Assembly: GCA_030560485.1 (NCBI GenBank)
Contig: JAKTTS010000133.1
Span: 1 to 32,094 of the forward strand
DNA from: Ascoidea tarda (nom. inval.)
Taxonomy: Eukaryota; Ascomycota; Saccharomycetes; Ascoideales; Ascoideaceae
Length of the DNA: 32,094 bases
Direction: 5' to 3'
The notes below the pieces were generated by a model that was not told the origin of the DNA, did not search any database, and saw nothing but the letters and a program-made list of their open reading frames with translations. Positions within the stretch are counted from its first letter, which is position 1. Every line of letters begins with the position of its first letter. Of the stretch, positions 10,513 to 18,867 are shown one piece after another. The position numbers and the translations under genes are program-made.

Positions 10513-11350
10513 CTAAAATAGTTTATAAGTTCTTGCAATTTTTATACCAGTAGCGACATTTTGGACTCTAGCATCTAAATAGTAACCTTGTTCTTCTAGT
10601 TTATTCAACTCTTCAGGCAAATCCTTTAATAAGACAGTAAAATTTTCAATAAATTCATTTTCTTCCAATTGAGGAACAGGGTTTTTATTTCTTTCATCAT
10701 TGAGATCAATTTCAACCACAACAAAGCTTAGATTTGTATTACAAAACCCTGGATCGTTATAGATTATTGGGGATTGCTCAATTACTTTTGAACCAAAATA
10801 GCCAGTCTCTTCTTTCAACTCTCTTAGAGCACATTCCTCGATGGTTTCATTTGGGTCCATTAAACCAGCAGGTGTCTCTATACAAACACCACCAAGAGGA
10901 GCTCTGAATTGCTTTTGAAGAACAACTTCGGTACCTGTAGGCTTTAAGAGAATGGCTAATACACCAACACCATCGACGCCAGATCCCTCAACTCTTGTTG
11001 TTCTGGAAGCACATTCCCAATCACGATTTTTTCCAAGGGGATCGATATATTTGATTTTCTCAAGTTTCATCCATTTAGCGTCTTTCGAGCTCTAAAACAT
11101 ATGAAAAATCAGACAGAGGTTAGTGGAATGAATTGAAGGAGTGGTGGAAATGCAAAATGTGATTATTTCGTACCAAATTGATAACTTCAGTTACTTTAGC
11201 ATCTTCGGGTTTTCCCTTGGAATAAGAAGCCATTTTGAGAAGTTTGGTAGAGTTGAAGAATCGGAGAAATTTAAACGAACAAGCAAATGGGGTTCTTTTA
11301 TAGCGAAACGAAGCGAAACAGTTCTTTGGTATAAAAGTGTTGATAGACAT
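10513..11350 (-). CDS. YSA1: ADP-ribose pyrophosphatase (Nudix), spliced, Ysa1-like
   Basis: This is a Nudix hydrolase converting ADP-ribose to AMP and ribose-5-phosphate. Exon 2 (10513-11091) carries the Nudix box GLMDPNETIEECALRELKEE. Exon 1 (ends at 11174) encodes SKGKPEDAKVTEVINL, which aligns with the S. cerevisiae Ysa1 N-terminus (KGKPEDAK). Splicing 11173-11092 out gives the join INL-SSKDAKWMKLEKI in frame. Two starts are possible. ATG 11350 gives 251 residues with a basic leader free of acidic residues (SINTFIPKNCFASFRYKRTP) that looks like a mitochondrial presequence. ATG 11233 gives 212 residues (S. cerevisiae: 231). A TATAAAAG (minus strand, 11302-11295) lies between the two ATGs. 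No CTG codons were seen. It is divergent from SUS1 and convergent with HOS1. The identity is secure; the start is open. Confidence 0.88.
11092..11173 (-). other. YSA1 intron (82 nt)
   Basis: The intron begins GTACGA, a departure from the yeast GTATGT consensus. It has a branch site CACTAAC (11125-11119) and ends TTTTAG, with 28 nt from branch A to the 3' splice site. Removal joins conserved exon-1 and exon-2 residues in frame, which is the main support. S. cerevisiae YSA1 has no intron. Confidence 0.8.
11295..11302 (-). promoter_or_regulatory. TATAAAAG between the two candidate YSA1 starts
   Basis: On the minus strand TATAAAAG is about 62 nt upstream of ATG 11233, a good TATA position for the short form. 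It also falls inside the extended reading frame (Tyr-Lys-Arg codons), so the match could be coding coincidence. Confidence 0.35.
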
Positions 11351-11442
11351 CAAATAGCAGAGTGAGCCGAGAGAAGATTCAAGAGAAGATCAAGTGAAAT
11401 TTGGATGTGGCAACGCGGTATCATGCGGGATAATGCATGTGC

Positions 11443-11448
11443 ACGCGT
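11443..11448. promoter_or_regulatory. ACGCGT in the YSA1/SUS1 divergent promoter
   Basis: A palindromic ACGCGT (MCB core) sits 126 bp upstream of the SUS1 ATG and 94 bp upstream of the long YSA1 start. In S. cerevisiae such sites bind MBF; the function here is inferred only. Confidence 0.3.
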
Positions 11449-11573
11449 GATTTTGATTCGATTGACGCACTTTTTTTGTAGCAGAGAAGAGAAGGATTGA
11501 GGTGAGAGAGAAGGAAAGATTGGTGTGGTATTAATAAGTGGAAGTATAACAGGAAGAGAGGAAGATAGAAAGA

Positions 11574-11858
11574 ATGTCACTAAGTAATGCTGAATTGAAA
11601 GCGCAAATCTCAGCGCGGTTGGTAGAGTCAGGAGAATACGATACGATTTTGACATTTTTGAAAGAGAGATTGTATGAGTGTGGGTGGTACGATGAGGTGA
11701 AATTGTTGGCTAATAGTGAGATATCTAACGAGGACAACTTGAATTTCAACAGGATTAATTCTGTGTTGGAGCCCAAAGCGATGGATTTGGTGCCTGACGA
11801 AGTTAAAAAAGAGTCTTTGGTTAAGATAGCCGAGTTTTTAGAGAGCATAATAGAGTGA
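11574..11858 (+). CDS. SUS1: Sus1/ENY2-like subunit of SAGA DUB module and TREX-2
   Basis: The 94-residue protein aligns along its full length with yeast Sus1 (96 residues): AELKAQI, LVESGEYDTI, GWYDEV, VLEPKAMDLVPDEVKK and EFLESI. Sus1 is a small helical protein of the SAGA histone H2B deubiquitinase module and of the TREX-2 mRNA-export complex at nuclear pores. The ORF is continuous, whereas the S. cerevisiae gene is known for two introns. The ATG at 11574 is the natural start and corresponds to the start of the homologue. It is divergent from YSA1 across about 220 bp and convergent with PYK1 (239 bp between stops). No CTG codon was seen. Confidence 0.93.
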   Translation: MSLSNAELKAQISARLVESGEYDTILTFLKERLYECGWYDEVKLLANSEISNEDNLNFNRINSVLEPKAMDLVPDEVKKESLVKIAEFLESIIE

Positions 11859-12097
11859 TTACCATTAGAAAGTTGCGAGAATGTTTATAAAAAATAAAAA
11901 ATAAAAAATAAAATAAAAAGTCAAAAGGAAATTAAATAAATACACAATAAATATAAGAGTAAGAGAGACTACGAAAGTTGAATAATCTATAAAATATGTA
12001 AATTATATAGAATATGTACTTGAAAAGTAATGTGAAAATGTAAGTTGAAAATGTAAGTTGCAGGTAAAATGATTAAATGATAAAAGTAATGACAGGG

Positions 12098-13609
12098 TTA
12101 GGCAGATAAGACACGAAGAGTATTTGAATGGCCTAAACCTCTGGTCCAACCTTGGATTGCAATAATTGGATCACCCTTTTGGATCATACCAGATTCGATA
12201 GCATCAGCGATTACGGTTTGTAATCTTAATTCGATATCGGATTGCCAATCTTCTAGGGCATCGAATTTGTATTCGAATGGGTAGACACCTCTGTACAAGT
12301 GAACGTATCTTGCGACGTGAGGTCTTCTTGTTAGCATTATGATTGGGCAGTTTGGTCTGTACTTGGAGACTAGTCTTGCAGTTGTACCAGTTGTGGATAG
12401 AACGATGATTGCCTTTGCATCTTGGTCATAAGCAGCGGAGACAGCAGCACAAGCGATTGTTTCGACAGTTTCAGTTGGTTTTGTGGTTGCTTCTCTAATA
12501 TCGTTGAAGGAAACATTGTGGGTTAGAGCTTGTTCAGCTATTATGCAGGTGTTGTGCATCATGGTGACAGCTTCTATGGGATAATTACCCTTTGCAGTTT
12601 CACCGGACAACATGACACAGTCAGCACCATCTAGAATGGCGTTGCCGACATCAGAAACCTCAGCTCTTGTTGGTCTTGGGTTATAAGTCATTGATTCTAG
12701 CATTTGGGTAGCGCAGATGACAGGTTTACCAGCCAAGTTGCATTTAGCAATTAATTTTTTTTGTGCTAAAAAGACTTCTGGAGCAGGAATTTCGATACCT
12801 AGATCACCTCTTGCGACCATGACACCATCGGTTACCTTTAGGATTTCATCAAAGTTGTCGACACCTTGTTGTGATTCTATTTTGACAATGACCTGGATGT
12901 GTTCACCTTCTTTACCAAGGACTTCTCGAATGTCCAAGACATCCTGGGCGGTTCTAATGAAGGAAGCAAAGATCATATGGACTTTGTTTTTGACAGCAAA
13001 TCTTAAATCTTGCTTGTCCTTTTCAGATAGAGCAGGTAGATCGACATCGGTACCAGGTAGGTTTACACCCTTGTGGGAGGATATTTTACCAGCGTTTATG
13101 GAGATGACTCTTAGGTTGCTGTCGTCGATGATTTCAAGAACTTCAAAGGAGAGAACACCGTCGTCGACATAGATGATTCTGCCGGGCTCAATGACTTTGG
13201 TTATGTTTTTGTAGTCGAGGTACATGATTTTGTCATTGGAGGAGGTTTTATAGGCGTCGTCGGTGGTGAAGATCATTTCGTGGTTGGGAGGAATTGGAAA
13301 GTCAAAGTCATCGACTGTGGTACCAGTTCTGATTTCTGGACCCTTTGTATCCAAGGCGATACCTAGGGGAGAGCCTGGATAGATTAGTTCAGATTTTCTT
13401 GCATTGTCAATGACAGATTGATGGTATTCGTAGGAACCATGAGAGAAGTTCATACGACAGATGTTCAAGCCTGCTTTTCTTAGTTTTGTTATCATTTCAA
13501 CACTGTTGGTCTTGGGACCAATTGTGCAAATGATGGAAGAACGACGGAGTGTTTGGAGGGGAGCATCTTCGATACTGATGTTGGCTAACCAAGATATTCT
13601 AGAGACCAT
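12098..13609 (-). CDS. PYK1: Pyruvate kinase
   Basis: The 503 residues match yeast Pyk1/Cdc19 (500) throughout. Pyruvate kinase makes ATP and pyruvate from phosphoenolpyruvate and ADP in the cytosol, the last step of glycolysis. Seen in order: IICTIGPKT and [20 protein letters not shown] (start of the A domain), [11 protein letters not shown], the B domain with [19 protein letters not shown], the catalytic VKIES stretch, the GDLGIEIP motif, the [19 protein letters not shown] segment, and the C domain ending in a GHSNT allosteric-loop motif. The ATG at 13609 is chosen; the open frame extends 16 Pro/Leu-rich codons further without an ATG and does not fit the family. Codon choice is strongly biased and CTG is absent, as expected for a highly expressed gene. 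A TATATATA lies about 155 bp upstream. It is divergent from NGL1. Confidence 0.97.
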   Translation of the reverse strand: MVSRISWLANISIEDAPLQTLRRSSIICTIGPKTNSVEMITKLRKAGLNICRMNFSHGSYEYHQSVIDNARKSELIYPGSPLGIALDTKGPEIRTGTTVDDFDFPIPPNHEMIFTTDDAYKTSSNDKIMYLDYKNITKVIEPGRIIYVDDGVLSFEVLEIIDDSNLRVISINAGKISSHKGVNLPGTDVDLPALSEKDKQDLRFAVKNKVHMIFASFIRTAQDVLDIREVLGKEGEHIQVIVKIESQQGVDNFDEILKVTDGVMVARGDLGIEIPAPEVFLAQKKLIAKCNLAGKPVICATQMLESMTYNPRPTRAEVSDVGNAILDGADCVMLSGETAKGNYPIEAVTMMHNTCIIAEQALTHNVSFNDIREATTKPTETVETIACAAVSAAYDQDAKAIIVLSTTGTTARLVSKYRPNCPIIMLTRRPHVARYVHLYRGVYPFEYKFDALEDWQSDIELRLQTVIADAIESGMIQKGDPIIAIQGWTRGLGHSNTLRVLSA

Positions 13610-14191
13610 TGTGAACGGCAGAGGAAGCAGAGGAAGCAGAGGGGGTGGAGGAAGCAAGTAACGGAGGACTTAGGAGGCAATTGAGCTGGCGGGGTGAGAA
13701 ACAGCAGAGAAACAGCAGAGAAGCAAGCAAGAGAGAGAAGGAAACACAAGGGAAACACAAGGGTATATATAGAAGGAGAGATAAGAGAAAGTTTTACAGC
13801 CAAAGAACAAGCTAGTGCAGAAAACGCAGGAGTCAGGAACAGCAGCCAGCGCGTGGAAAAGCAGCAAAAGCAGCAGGGGCGGTCGGAGGAGTCGGCACAA
13901 GAAACAGAGCAAAGCTGGAGAGTGAGGATGGTGAGCTCAAAGGGCCCTAGAGCCACCTTCTTCCTGGGGCCTTATATAGGCAGATGGAGCCAGCGGCAGC
14001 AGGGACACCATCTGAGGCCCCTGCCGAACTGCAACCGCAGCGTCAGCAGGTGCGCGCGTGGCCTGATCCGCACACGTCCGGCCCGTGGAAACGGGAGGAT
14101 GCAGACGCACACGTGGTGCAGGGGGTGGGCGTGGTGCGCGAGGTTCTTGAGGCTCCTGTGCTTCTCCAGATGGGAGGCACTCTGGGGCACA
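13610..14191. promoter_or_regulatory. PYK1/NGL1 divergent promoter with GC-rich island
   Basis: The interval separates PYK1 (-) from the preferred NGL1 start (+). The PYK1 side has purine-rich repeats (GAGGAAGCA, AACAGCAGAG) and a TATATATA. From about 13975 the base composition turns GC-rich and stays so into the first 270 bases of NGL1. An open + frame crosses the interval from 13694, but it holds five CTG codons between 13964 and 14158, while the following NGL1 core has none. I therefore treat it as non-coding. Confidence 0.6.
13764..13771 (-). promoter_or_regulatory. TATA box for PYK1
   Basis: TATATATA lies about 155 bp upstream of the PYK1 ATG. The spacing fits yeast TATA-containing, strongly expressed glycolytic genes. 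Confidence 0.5.
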
Positions 14192-15703
14192 ATGCTCCGA
14201 CCCCGCAACGCGCTTTTCCAGCACCGGACGTGGGTGCCCTCGCTCGGTGGCGTGACGGCTGCTTCCTGTGCTGGCGCTGCCGACGCCTTCAACGTCTTGT
14301 CGTACAACCTCCTCTTCCGCCACTACGTCCATCCCTCGACCTTCGGCTATGTCGAGAAGCAGCATCTCGACTGGCGCTACCGGTTTGGTTTGATCAACCA
14401 GATCATTCTTGGGCCTGCTGCTGGTGCTGCTGGTGCTGCTGGTGCTAGTGATGATGACAGGCTCATAGCTGATATTATGTGTTTCCAGGAAATGGAATGC
14501 TCAGTCTACCAAAGCTACTGGAAAGACCAGTTTTTGAAGAGAAACTACGACTCCATTTATCTAATGAAGCACTTCTTGAACAACAACTCCAACATTGACA
14601 TCACCAAAAACGAAATGGATGGCCTATCCATTTTCATAAACTCAGACAAGTTCAAAGTACTCAATGTTTTGCCATTAAACTTTCAAAACTTCTTTAACAA
14701 AAGCGACCAATTCATTCCATTTCTCAAAAACAAATCAAACCAGTCTCTATTCAACCAGAGAGTAACCAACAGAAACCAAATTGCCATCGTTTTGCTCCTA
14801 AAAAACATCAAAACAAACCATCTACTAATAGTCCTAAACACTCATCTTTACTGGAACCCCAAATTCAACGACACAAAACTATTCCAGTTGCTATCCTTGG
14901 TATCGATCCTTAAAGACTACTCGTCCTTTCTATTGAACAAAACATCTCTCAACTTGTCCCAGTTTAACAGCCACATTTTCAAAGACTTGTACAACTTTAA
15001 TACAGTATCTCCAAATAACAACTTCATTTCAACACTCAATCAAAATGATAATCACAATGAGGAAACAATCAACACTTATAAATCTCTTCACCAAATCCCA
15101 ATTCTCTTTATGGGCGATTTCAACTCTCAACCAAACTCTTTAATCTACAAATTCTTATCCTATGGCTCATTAAACTTGTTTAATATTTTCAACCAAAAGG
15201 ACTCCAATGTCAGTTCATACTACCAACATCAACACCAGCATCAACATCACTCTTTCGATGCAATAGACTCCTCTCTCGACAACAACTCGAGAATAAACAA
15301 CAACAACAACCAAGGCTTCAATCTCAGTTACAACTTCAACGACTATAACCCCTTTAACAACCTCTCTTCTGATCCATATGCCCATATTCTCCAGAACCCC
15401 TTCCACTTTTCCTCTGCCTACAACGAATTGTACTTCTCACACTCCTTTCCCTACACAAGCTTCACCAACAAGCTCAAGGGCGTCTTCGACTACATCTTCT
15501 ACTCCTCCAACGACATCCATGCTTCCAACAGCTGCTTCCACTTGAAACTCTCCCATCTTCTTGGCCCTATCTCTCCTAATTACTGCTTTCAAAACAACGC
15601 CATTCCTAACAAACACTTTCCCAGTGACCACCTTCCTTTGCTCTGCCGGTTCCATCTAGGCGACTTCCATAAACAATCCTCTCTCTTCAACACACATCCC
15701 TAG
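14192..15703 (+). CDS. NGL1: Ngl1-like endonuclease/exonuclease/phosphatase (CCR4-related RNase)
   Basis: The protein has 503 residues from ATG 14192. The EEP fold is clear: N39 in VLSYNLL, E100 in MCFQEME, NTHLYWNP, D309 and N311 in GDFN, KGVFDYIFY, and D479-H480 in PSDHLPLL. Alignment with S. cerevisiae Ngl1 (363 residues, mitochondrion-associated) is good at KLKGVFDY, MDGLSIF and NTHLYW. The family comprises CCR4/nocturnin-type magnesium-dependent RNases; the exact substrate of Ngl1 is uncertain. The N-terminus (MLRPRNALFQHR) is basic and could target mitochondria. A long His/Asn-rich insert (QHQHQHQHH and an Asn run) sits between GDFN and FDY and explains the extra length. The frame is open upstream to 13694, but CTG density and GC composition argue for 14192 or later. 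The first ~90 codons are GC-rich, the rest AT-rich. Confidence 0.87.
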   Translation: MLRPRNALFQHRTWVPSLGGVTAASCAGAADAFNVLSYNLLFRHYVHPSTFGYVEKQHLDWRYRFGLINQIILGPAAGAAGAAGASDDDRLIADIMCFQEMECSVYQSYWKDQFLKRNYDSIYLMKHFLNNNSNIDITKNEMDGLSIFINSDKFKVLNVLPLNFQNFFNKSDQFIPFLKNKSNQSLFNQRVTNRNQIAIVLLLKNIKTNHLLIVLNTHLYWNPKFNDTKLFQLLSLVSILKDYSSFLLNKTSLNLSQFNSHIFKDLYNFNTVSPNNNFISTLNQNDNHNEETINTYKSLHQIPILFMGDFNSQPNSLIYKFLSYGSLNLFNIFNQKDSNVSSYYQHQHQHQHHSFDAIDSSLDNNSRINNNNNQGFNLSYNFNDYNPFNNLSSDPYAHILQNPFHFSSAYNELYFSHSFPYTSFTNKLKGVFDYIFYSSNDIHASNSCFHLKLSHLLGPISPNYCFQNNAIPNKHFPSDHLPLLCRFHLGDFHKQSSLFNTHP

Positions 15704-16223
15704 CCTTTCCTCTATATATTCTCTTCTGCTTCCTCTTCTGCTTCCTCTTCTGCTTCCTCTTCTGCTTCCTCTGTACTATACCACTTCAATAAACTTTGTA
15801 GCCCATTTCACTCGCTCACTCGCCCTCTCTGCCCTCTTCTCCAGGCTCTTCTTCGGATCTCTCCTGCTACTCAAGCGAAACTCTTTCCAGCTAATGGCTG
15901 TTCTTCTAATTCGATCTGCTGCTGGGTGCAATTAATTAAACTCTCTTTCCCTAACTCTCTCACTCTCATCTACTCTCAACTTTCTTCCTTCCTTTCCACC
16001 TCTGCTGCTGTTGCTACTGCTTATTATTATTATTATTATTCTTCTTCTCTAGTTGCACTCTCTCCTTCTATGACTTTCTCACAATTCTCTGCTTGTCCAA
16101 TGTGACATAAAACTGCCCAACCATCAATATCTTACTATTTTCTTTATTTTCCTTGTTCATATTCTCACTATTCCTTACTCTTCTACTCTCTCTATACTAT
16201 TTTCTCTCTCTCTCTCTTCAACG
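15704..16223. other. NGL1-ATM1 intergenic region, pyrimidine-rich
   Basis: No gene was seen. The plus strand is overwhelmingly C and T, with a 12-nt tandem repeat at 15721-15768, a TTA run near 16020-16040 and a CT run just upstream of the ATM1 ATG. It probably holds the NGL1 3' end and the ATM1 promoter and leader. Confidence 0.6.
15721..15768 (+). repeat. Four exact 12-nt tandem repeats (CTCTTCTGCTTC)
   Basis: Four contiguous identical units begin 18 bases after the NGL1 stop, and a partial fifth begins after 15768. It is a minisatellite in probable 3' UTR. Confidence 0.9.
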
Positions 16224-18455
16224 ATGTTAACTCTGAAGAAACCTCAATTATTTCCTTTAAAGCTCTCCAAATTTTCACCTTCATATTCCAATCTACTAAT
16301 ATCAAAGAATTATTCTCATTCCTATTCGTACTCCATCCGTTGCCAATATTCGTTTACATATCCTCCTTCATCTCTTCACTCATCTTCGATAACTAATCAA
16401 TACACACTCAATAACCTCCTATCTCATCAATTTAACTCCCTTCACCTAATATCAAATATCCATACTTCCTCAACTCCTAAATCCCCTGATCCTTCTCGTG
16501 TATCAACACCTCCAAATAACCCCAACCCCCTTATAATAACCGACACTTCTTTCGATAACAACAAAACAATCTCCTCAAAGGAACCTGTAATCGACAAAAT
16601 CAAAATCTCACAATGGAAAATAATATTCCAATTATTAACCAAACTATGGCCAAAAAAGGATCACCTATCAAAATTTAAAATTGCCTTCGCCTTTGCACTA
16701 CTAATTTCCTCAAAAGTATTAAACGTCCAAGTCCCCTTCTATTTAAAATCAATAATCGATTCAATGAATATAGACTGGATCTCCCAAGTATCCCCGGTTT
16801 CAACTGTTATAGGTTCTGCTATCTTTGCTTATGGGGCTGCAAAATTTGGCTCTGTTTTACTATCTGAACTAAGAAATGCTATTTTTGCAAGAGTAGCTCA
16901 AAATGCTATCAAAAGAGTAGCAACTGATACTTTTAGACATCTACTAAATCTAGATCTAAGCTTCCAATTGTTCAGACAAACTGGCGGCTTGATCAAAGCT
17001 ATCGACAGAGGAATTAAAGGAATAGCATACATTCTAACTGCAATGGTCTTCCACATCTTACCAACAAGTTTCGAAATCGCAATGGTTTGCTCAATTATCA
17101 CCTACAACTATGGCTCTGTTTTTGGTGGTGTTACCTTTTTAACAATCCTATTTTATGCTTATTTCACAATCAAGACAACTATCTGGAGAGCTCGCTTCAG
17201 AACTCAAATGAACAAAGCTGACCAAACCGTCGCAAGTATAGCAACTGATTCTCTATTAAATTACGACGCTGTCAAATACTTTAACAACGAATCTTACCAA
17301 TGCTTGAAATACAACGCTGCCTTTAAAAAATACAATGAATCAATGATCGATGTGCAAACTTCCCTAGCTTTCATGAACTCAGGCCAGAGTTTGATCTTCA
17401 CAACCGCTGTCACAACAATGATGTATGTAGCATGCAATGGAATAGCTAATGGTTCGCTAACTGTTGGTGATTTAGTCCTAATCAATCAATTGGCATTCCA
17501 ACTATCGGGGCCTTTAGTGTTCTTTGGCACTGTTTATAGAGACTTGAAACAATCTCTTTTGGATATGGACACCTTATACAAATTCTTAAAAGTCCCTGTC
17601 GAAATCAAAGACAAACCAAATGCTAAAATGTTTCAATATAAAGGTGGCGAAATTAAATTTGAAAATGTATCTTTCAGTTACACCCCAGGCATCCCAATAC
17701 TTAAAAATGCAAACTTCACTATTCCTCCTGGCAAAAAAGTTGCCTTAGTTGGTCCCTCAGGTTCTGGTAAGTCAACAATTGTTAAATTAATCTTCAGATT
17801 TTACGATGTGGATTCTGGTAGAATCCTAATTGACGGTCAAGATATTAAAGATGTATCTTTAGAATCTCTAAGAAGAGCAATTGGCGTTGTTCCTCAAGAT
17901 ACTCTCTTATTCAATGATACAATTTATCAAAATATTCACTATGGTGATTTCACAGCTTCTTATCAAGACGTGAGTAAAGCTATAATGGACGTTAAACTTG
18001 ATAGATTAATATATGAATTGCCCGATGGCTTAAATACTGTTGTAGGTGAAAGAGGTTTAATGCTCTCTGCTGGTGAAAAACAAAGAATCTCAATTGCCAG
18101 GTTATTATTGAAAAAGGCTCCGATTATTTGTTTCGACGAAGCTACGTCTTCTCTTGATACTCAAAATGAACAAAGTATTTTGAGAGTCATAAGAAATATA
18201 TATAGAGAGAAAAACAATACCCAAATTGCCATTGCCCATAAGTTGAAAACAATATCAGATAGTGATAAAATTATAGTTTTGGAGAAAGGTCAAGTAATTG
18301 AAAGAGGTAAACATAAAGATTTGCTAAATAATAAGAAAAGTTTATATTCAGAATTATGGAATATTCAAGAAAATCTAGACATAGAAGAACAGTCTTTAAA
18401 AGATGACGAAACAAGATTAAATCAATGGAAAGAAAGAATAAAGGATAGGTTATGA
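16224..18455 (+). CDS. ATM1: Atm1-like mitochondrial ABC half-transporter
   Basis: The 743 residues match yeast Atm1 (690), the inner-membrane exporter of a sulfur/glutathione compound needed for cytosolic Fe-S protein assembly and iron sensing. Residues 1 to ~110 are Ser/Tyr/Lys-rich with almost no acidic residues, as in a mitochondrial presequence. The transmembrane domain follows (about 140-440, including VLNVQVPFYLKSIIDSM). The nucleotide-binding domain starts near 473: Walker A GPSGSGKST at 510-518, Q-loop VVPQD, signature LSAGEKQR at 614-621, Walker B ending FDEAT (D638, E639), D-loop SSLD, and switch His672 in AIAHKL. The signature has Ala in place of the first Gly of LSGGE. A single CTG codon occurs, at codon 4 in the presequence. 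It is convergent with the FTHFS gene. Confidence 0.95.
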   Translation: MLTLKKPQLFPLKLSKFSPSYSNLLISKNYSHSYSYSIRCQYSFTYPPSSLHSSSITNQYTLNNLLSHQFNSLHLISNIHTSSTPKSPDPSRVSTPPNNPNPLIITDTSFDNNKTISSKEPVIDKIKISQWKIIFQLLTKLWPKKDHLSKFKIAFAFALLISSKVLNVQVPFYLKSIIDSMNIDWISQVSPVSTVIGSAIFAYGAAKFGSVLLSELRNAIFARVAQNAIKRVATDTFRHLLNLDLSFQLFRQTGGLIKAIDRGIKGIAYILTAMVFHILPTSFEIAMVCSIITYNYGSVFGGVTFLTILFYAYFTIKTTIWRARFRTQMNKADQTVASIATDSLLNYDAVKYFNNESYQCLKYNAAFKKYNESMIDVQTSLAFMNSGQSLIFTTAVTTMMYVACNGIANGSLTVGDLVLINQLAFQLSGPLVFFGTVYRDLKQSLLDMDTLYKFLKVPVEIKDKPNAKMFQYKGGEIKFENVSFSYTPGIPILKNANFTIPPGKKVALVGPSGSGKSTIVKLIFRFYDVDSGRILIDGQDIKDVSLESLRRAIGVVPQDTLLFNDTIYQNIHYGDFTASYQDVSKAIMDVKLDRLIYELPDGLNTVVGERGLMLSAGEKQRISIARLLLKKAPIICFDEATSSLDTQNEQSILRVIRNIYREKNNTQIAIAHKLKTISDSDKIIVLEKGQVIERGKHKDLLNNKKSLYSELWNIQENLDIEEQSLKDDETRLNQWKERIKDRL

Positions 18456-18867
18456 TTATCAACATATTTTTTTTATTTTAAATTTAAATCTCCATTTAAA
18501 TTTTTACAACCTATTCAAATCAAAGACAACTATTATAGATGAAAAGCATAGAAAATTAATATAAAAAATAAATAAAAGATATTTTTCTTTTTTTTTCCTA
18601 CTTATATACTAATAATTTATTTTTAAAACTGACCATGTTGAATGTAAATTTAAAGAAAAAAGAAACGAAACTAAAAACCAAAAAAAAAGTATATATATAA
18701 ATGTAATCATAAGCACATCACAATTAAAAAAGAAAAAAAAAATTATAAAAAAAGTTGACAAAGTTAAAAAAAAAATTTATAATATTGATATCCATTATGT
18801 TGAATTCAAGATAACCAAATTAAACAATTCTAAAGTATGTGAAAAAAAAATATTGAATATTGAATAT
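18456..18867. other. AT-rich convergent 3' region between ATM1 and the FTHFS gene
   Basis: 412 bp with long A runs on the plus strand and TATATATATAAA near 18690. No gene was seen. It must hold the 3' ends of both converging transcripts. Confidence 0.6.

Noticed and set aside
13610-13657. N-terminal extension of pyruvate kinase (Pro/Leu-rich, 16 codons)
   Set aside because: No ATG upstream of 13609 in frame, and pyruvate kinases start close to the chosen Met.
13694-14191. Long N-terminal extension of NGL1
   Set aside because: It overlaps the PYK1 promoter, is Lys/Glu/Arg-biased without family similarity, and has five CTG codons against none in the core.
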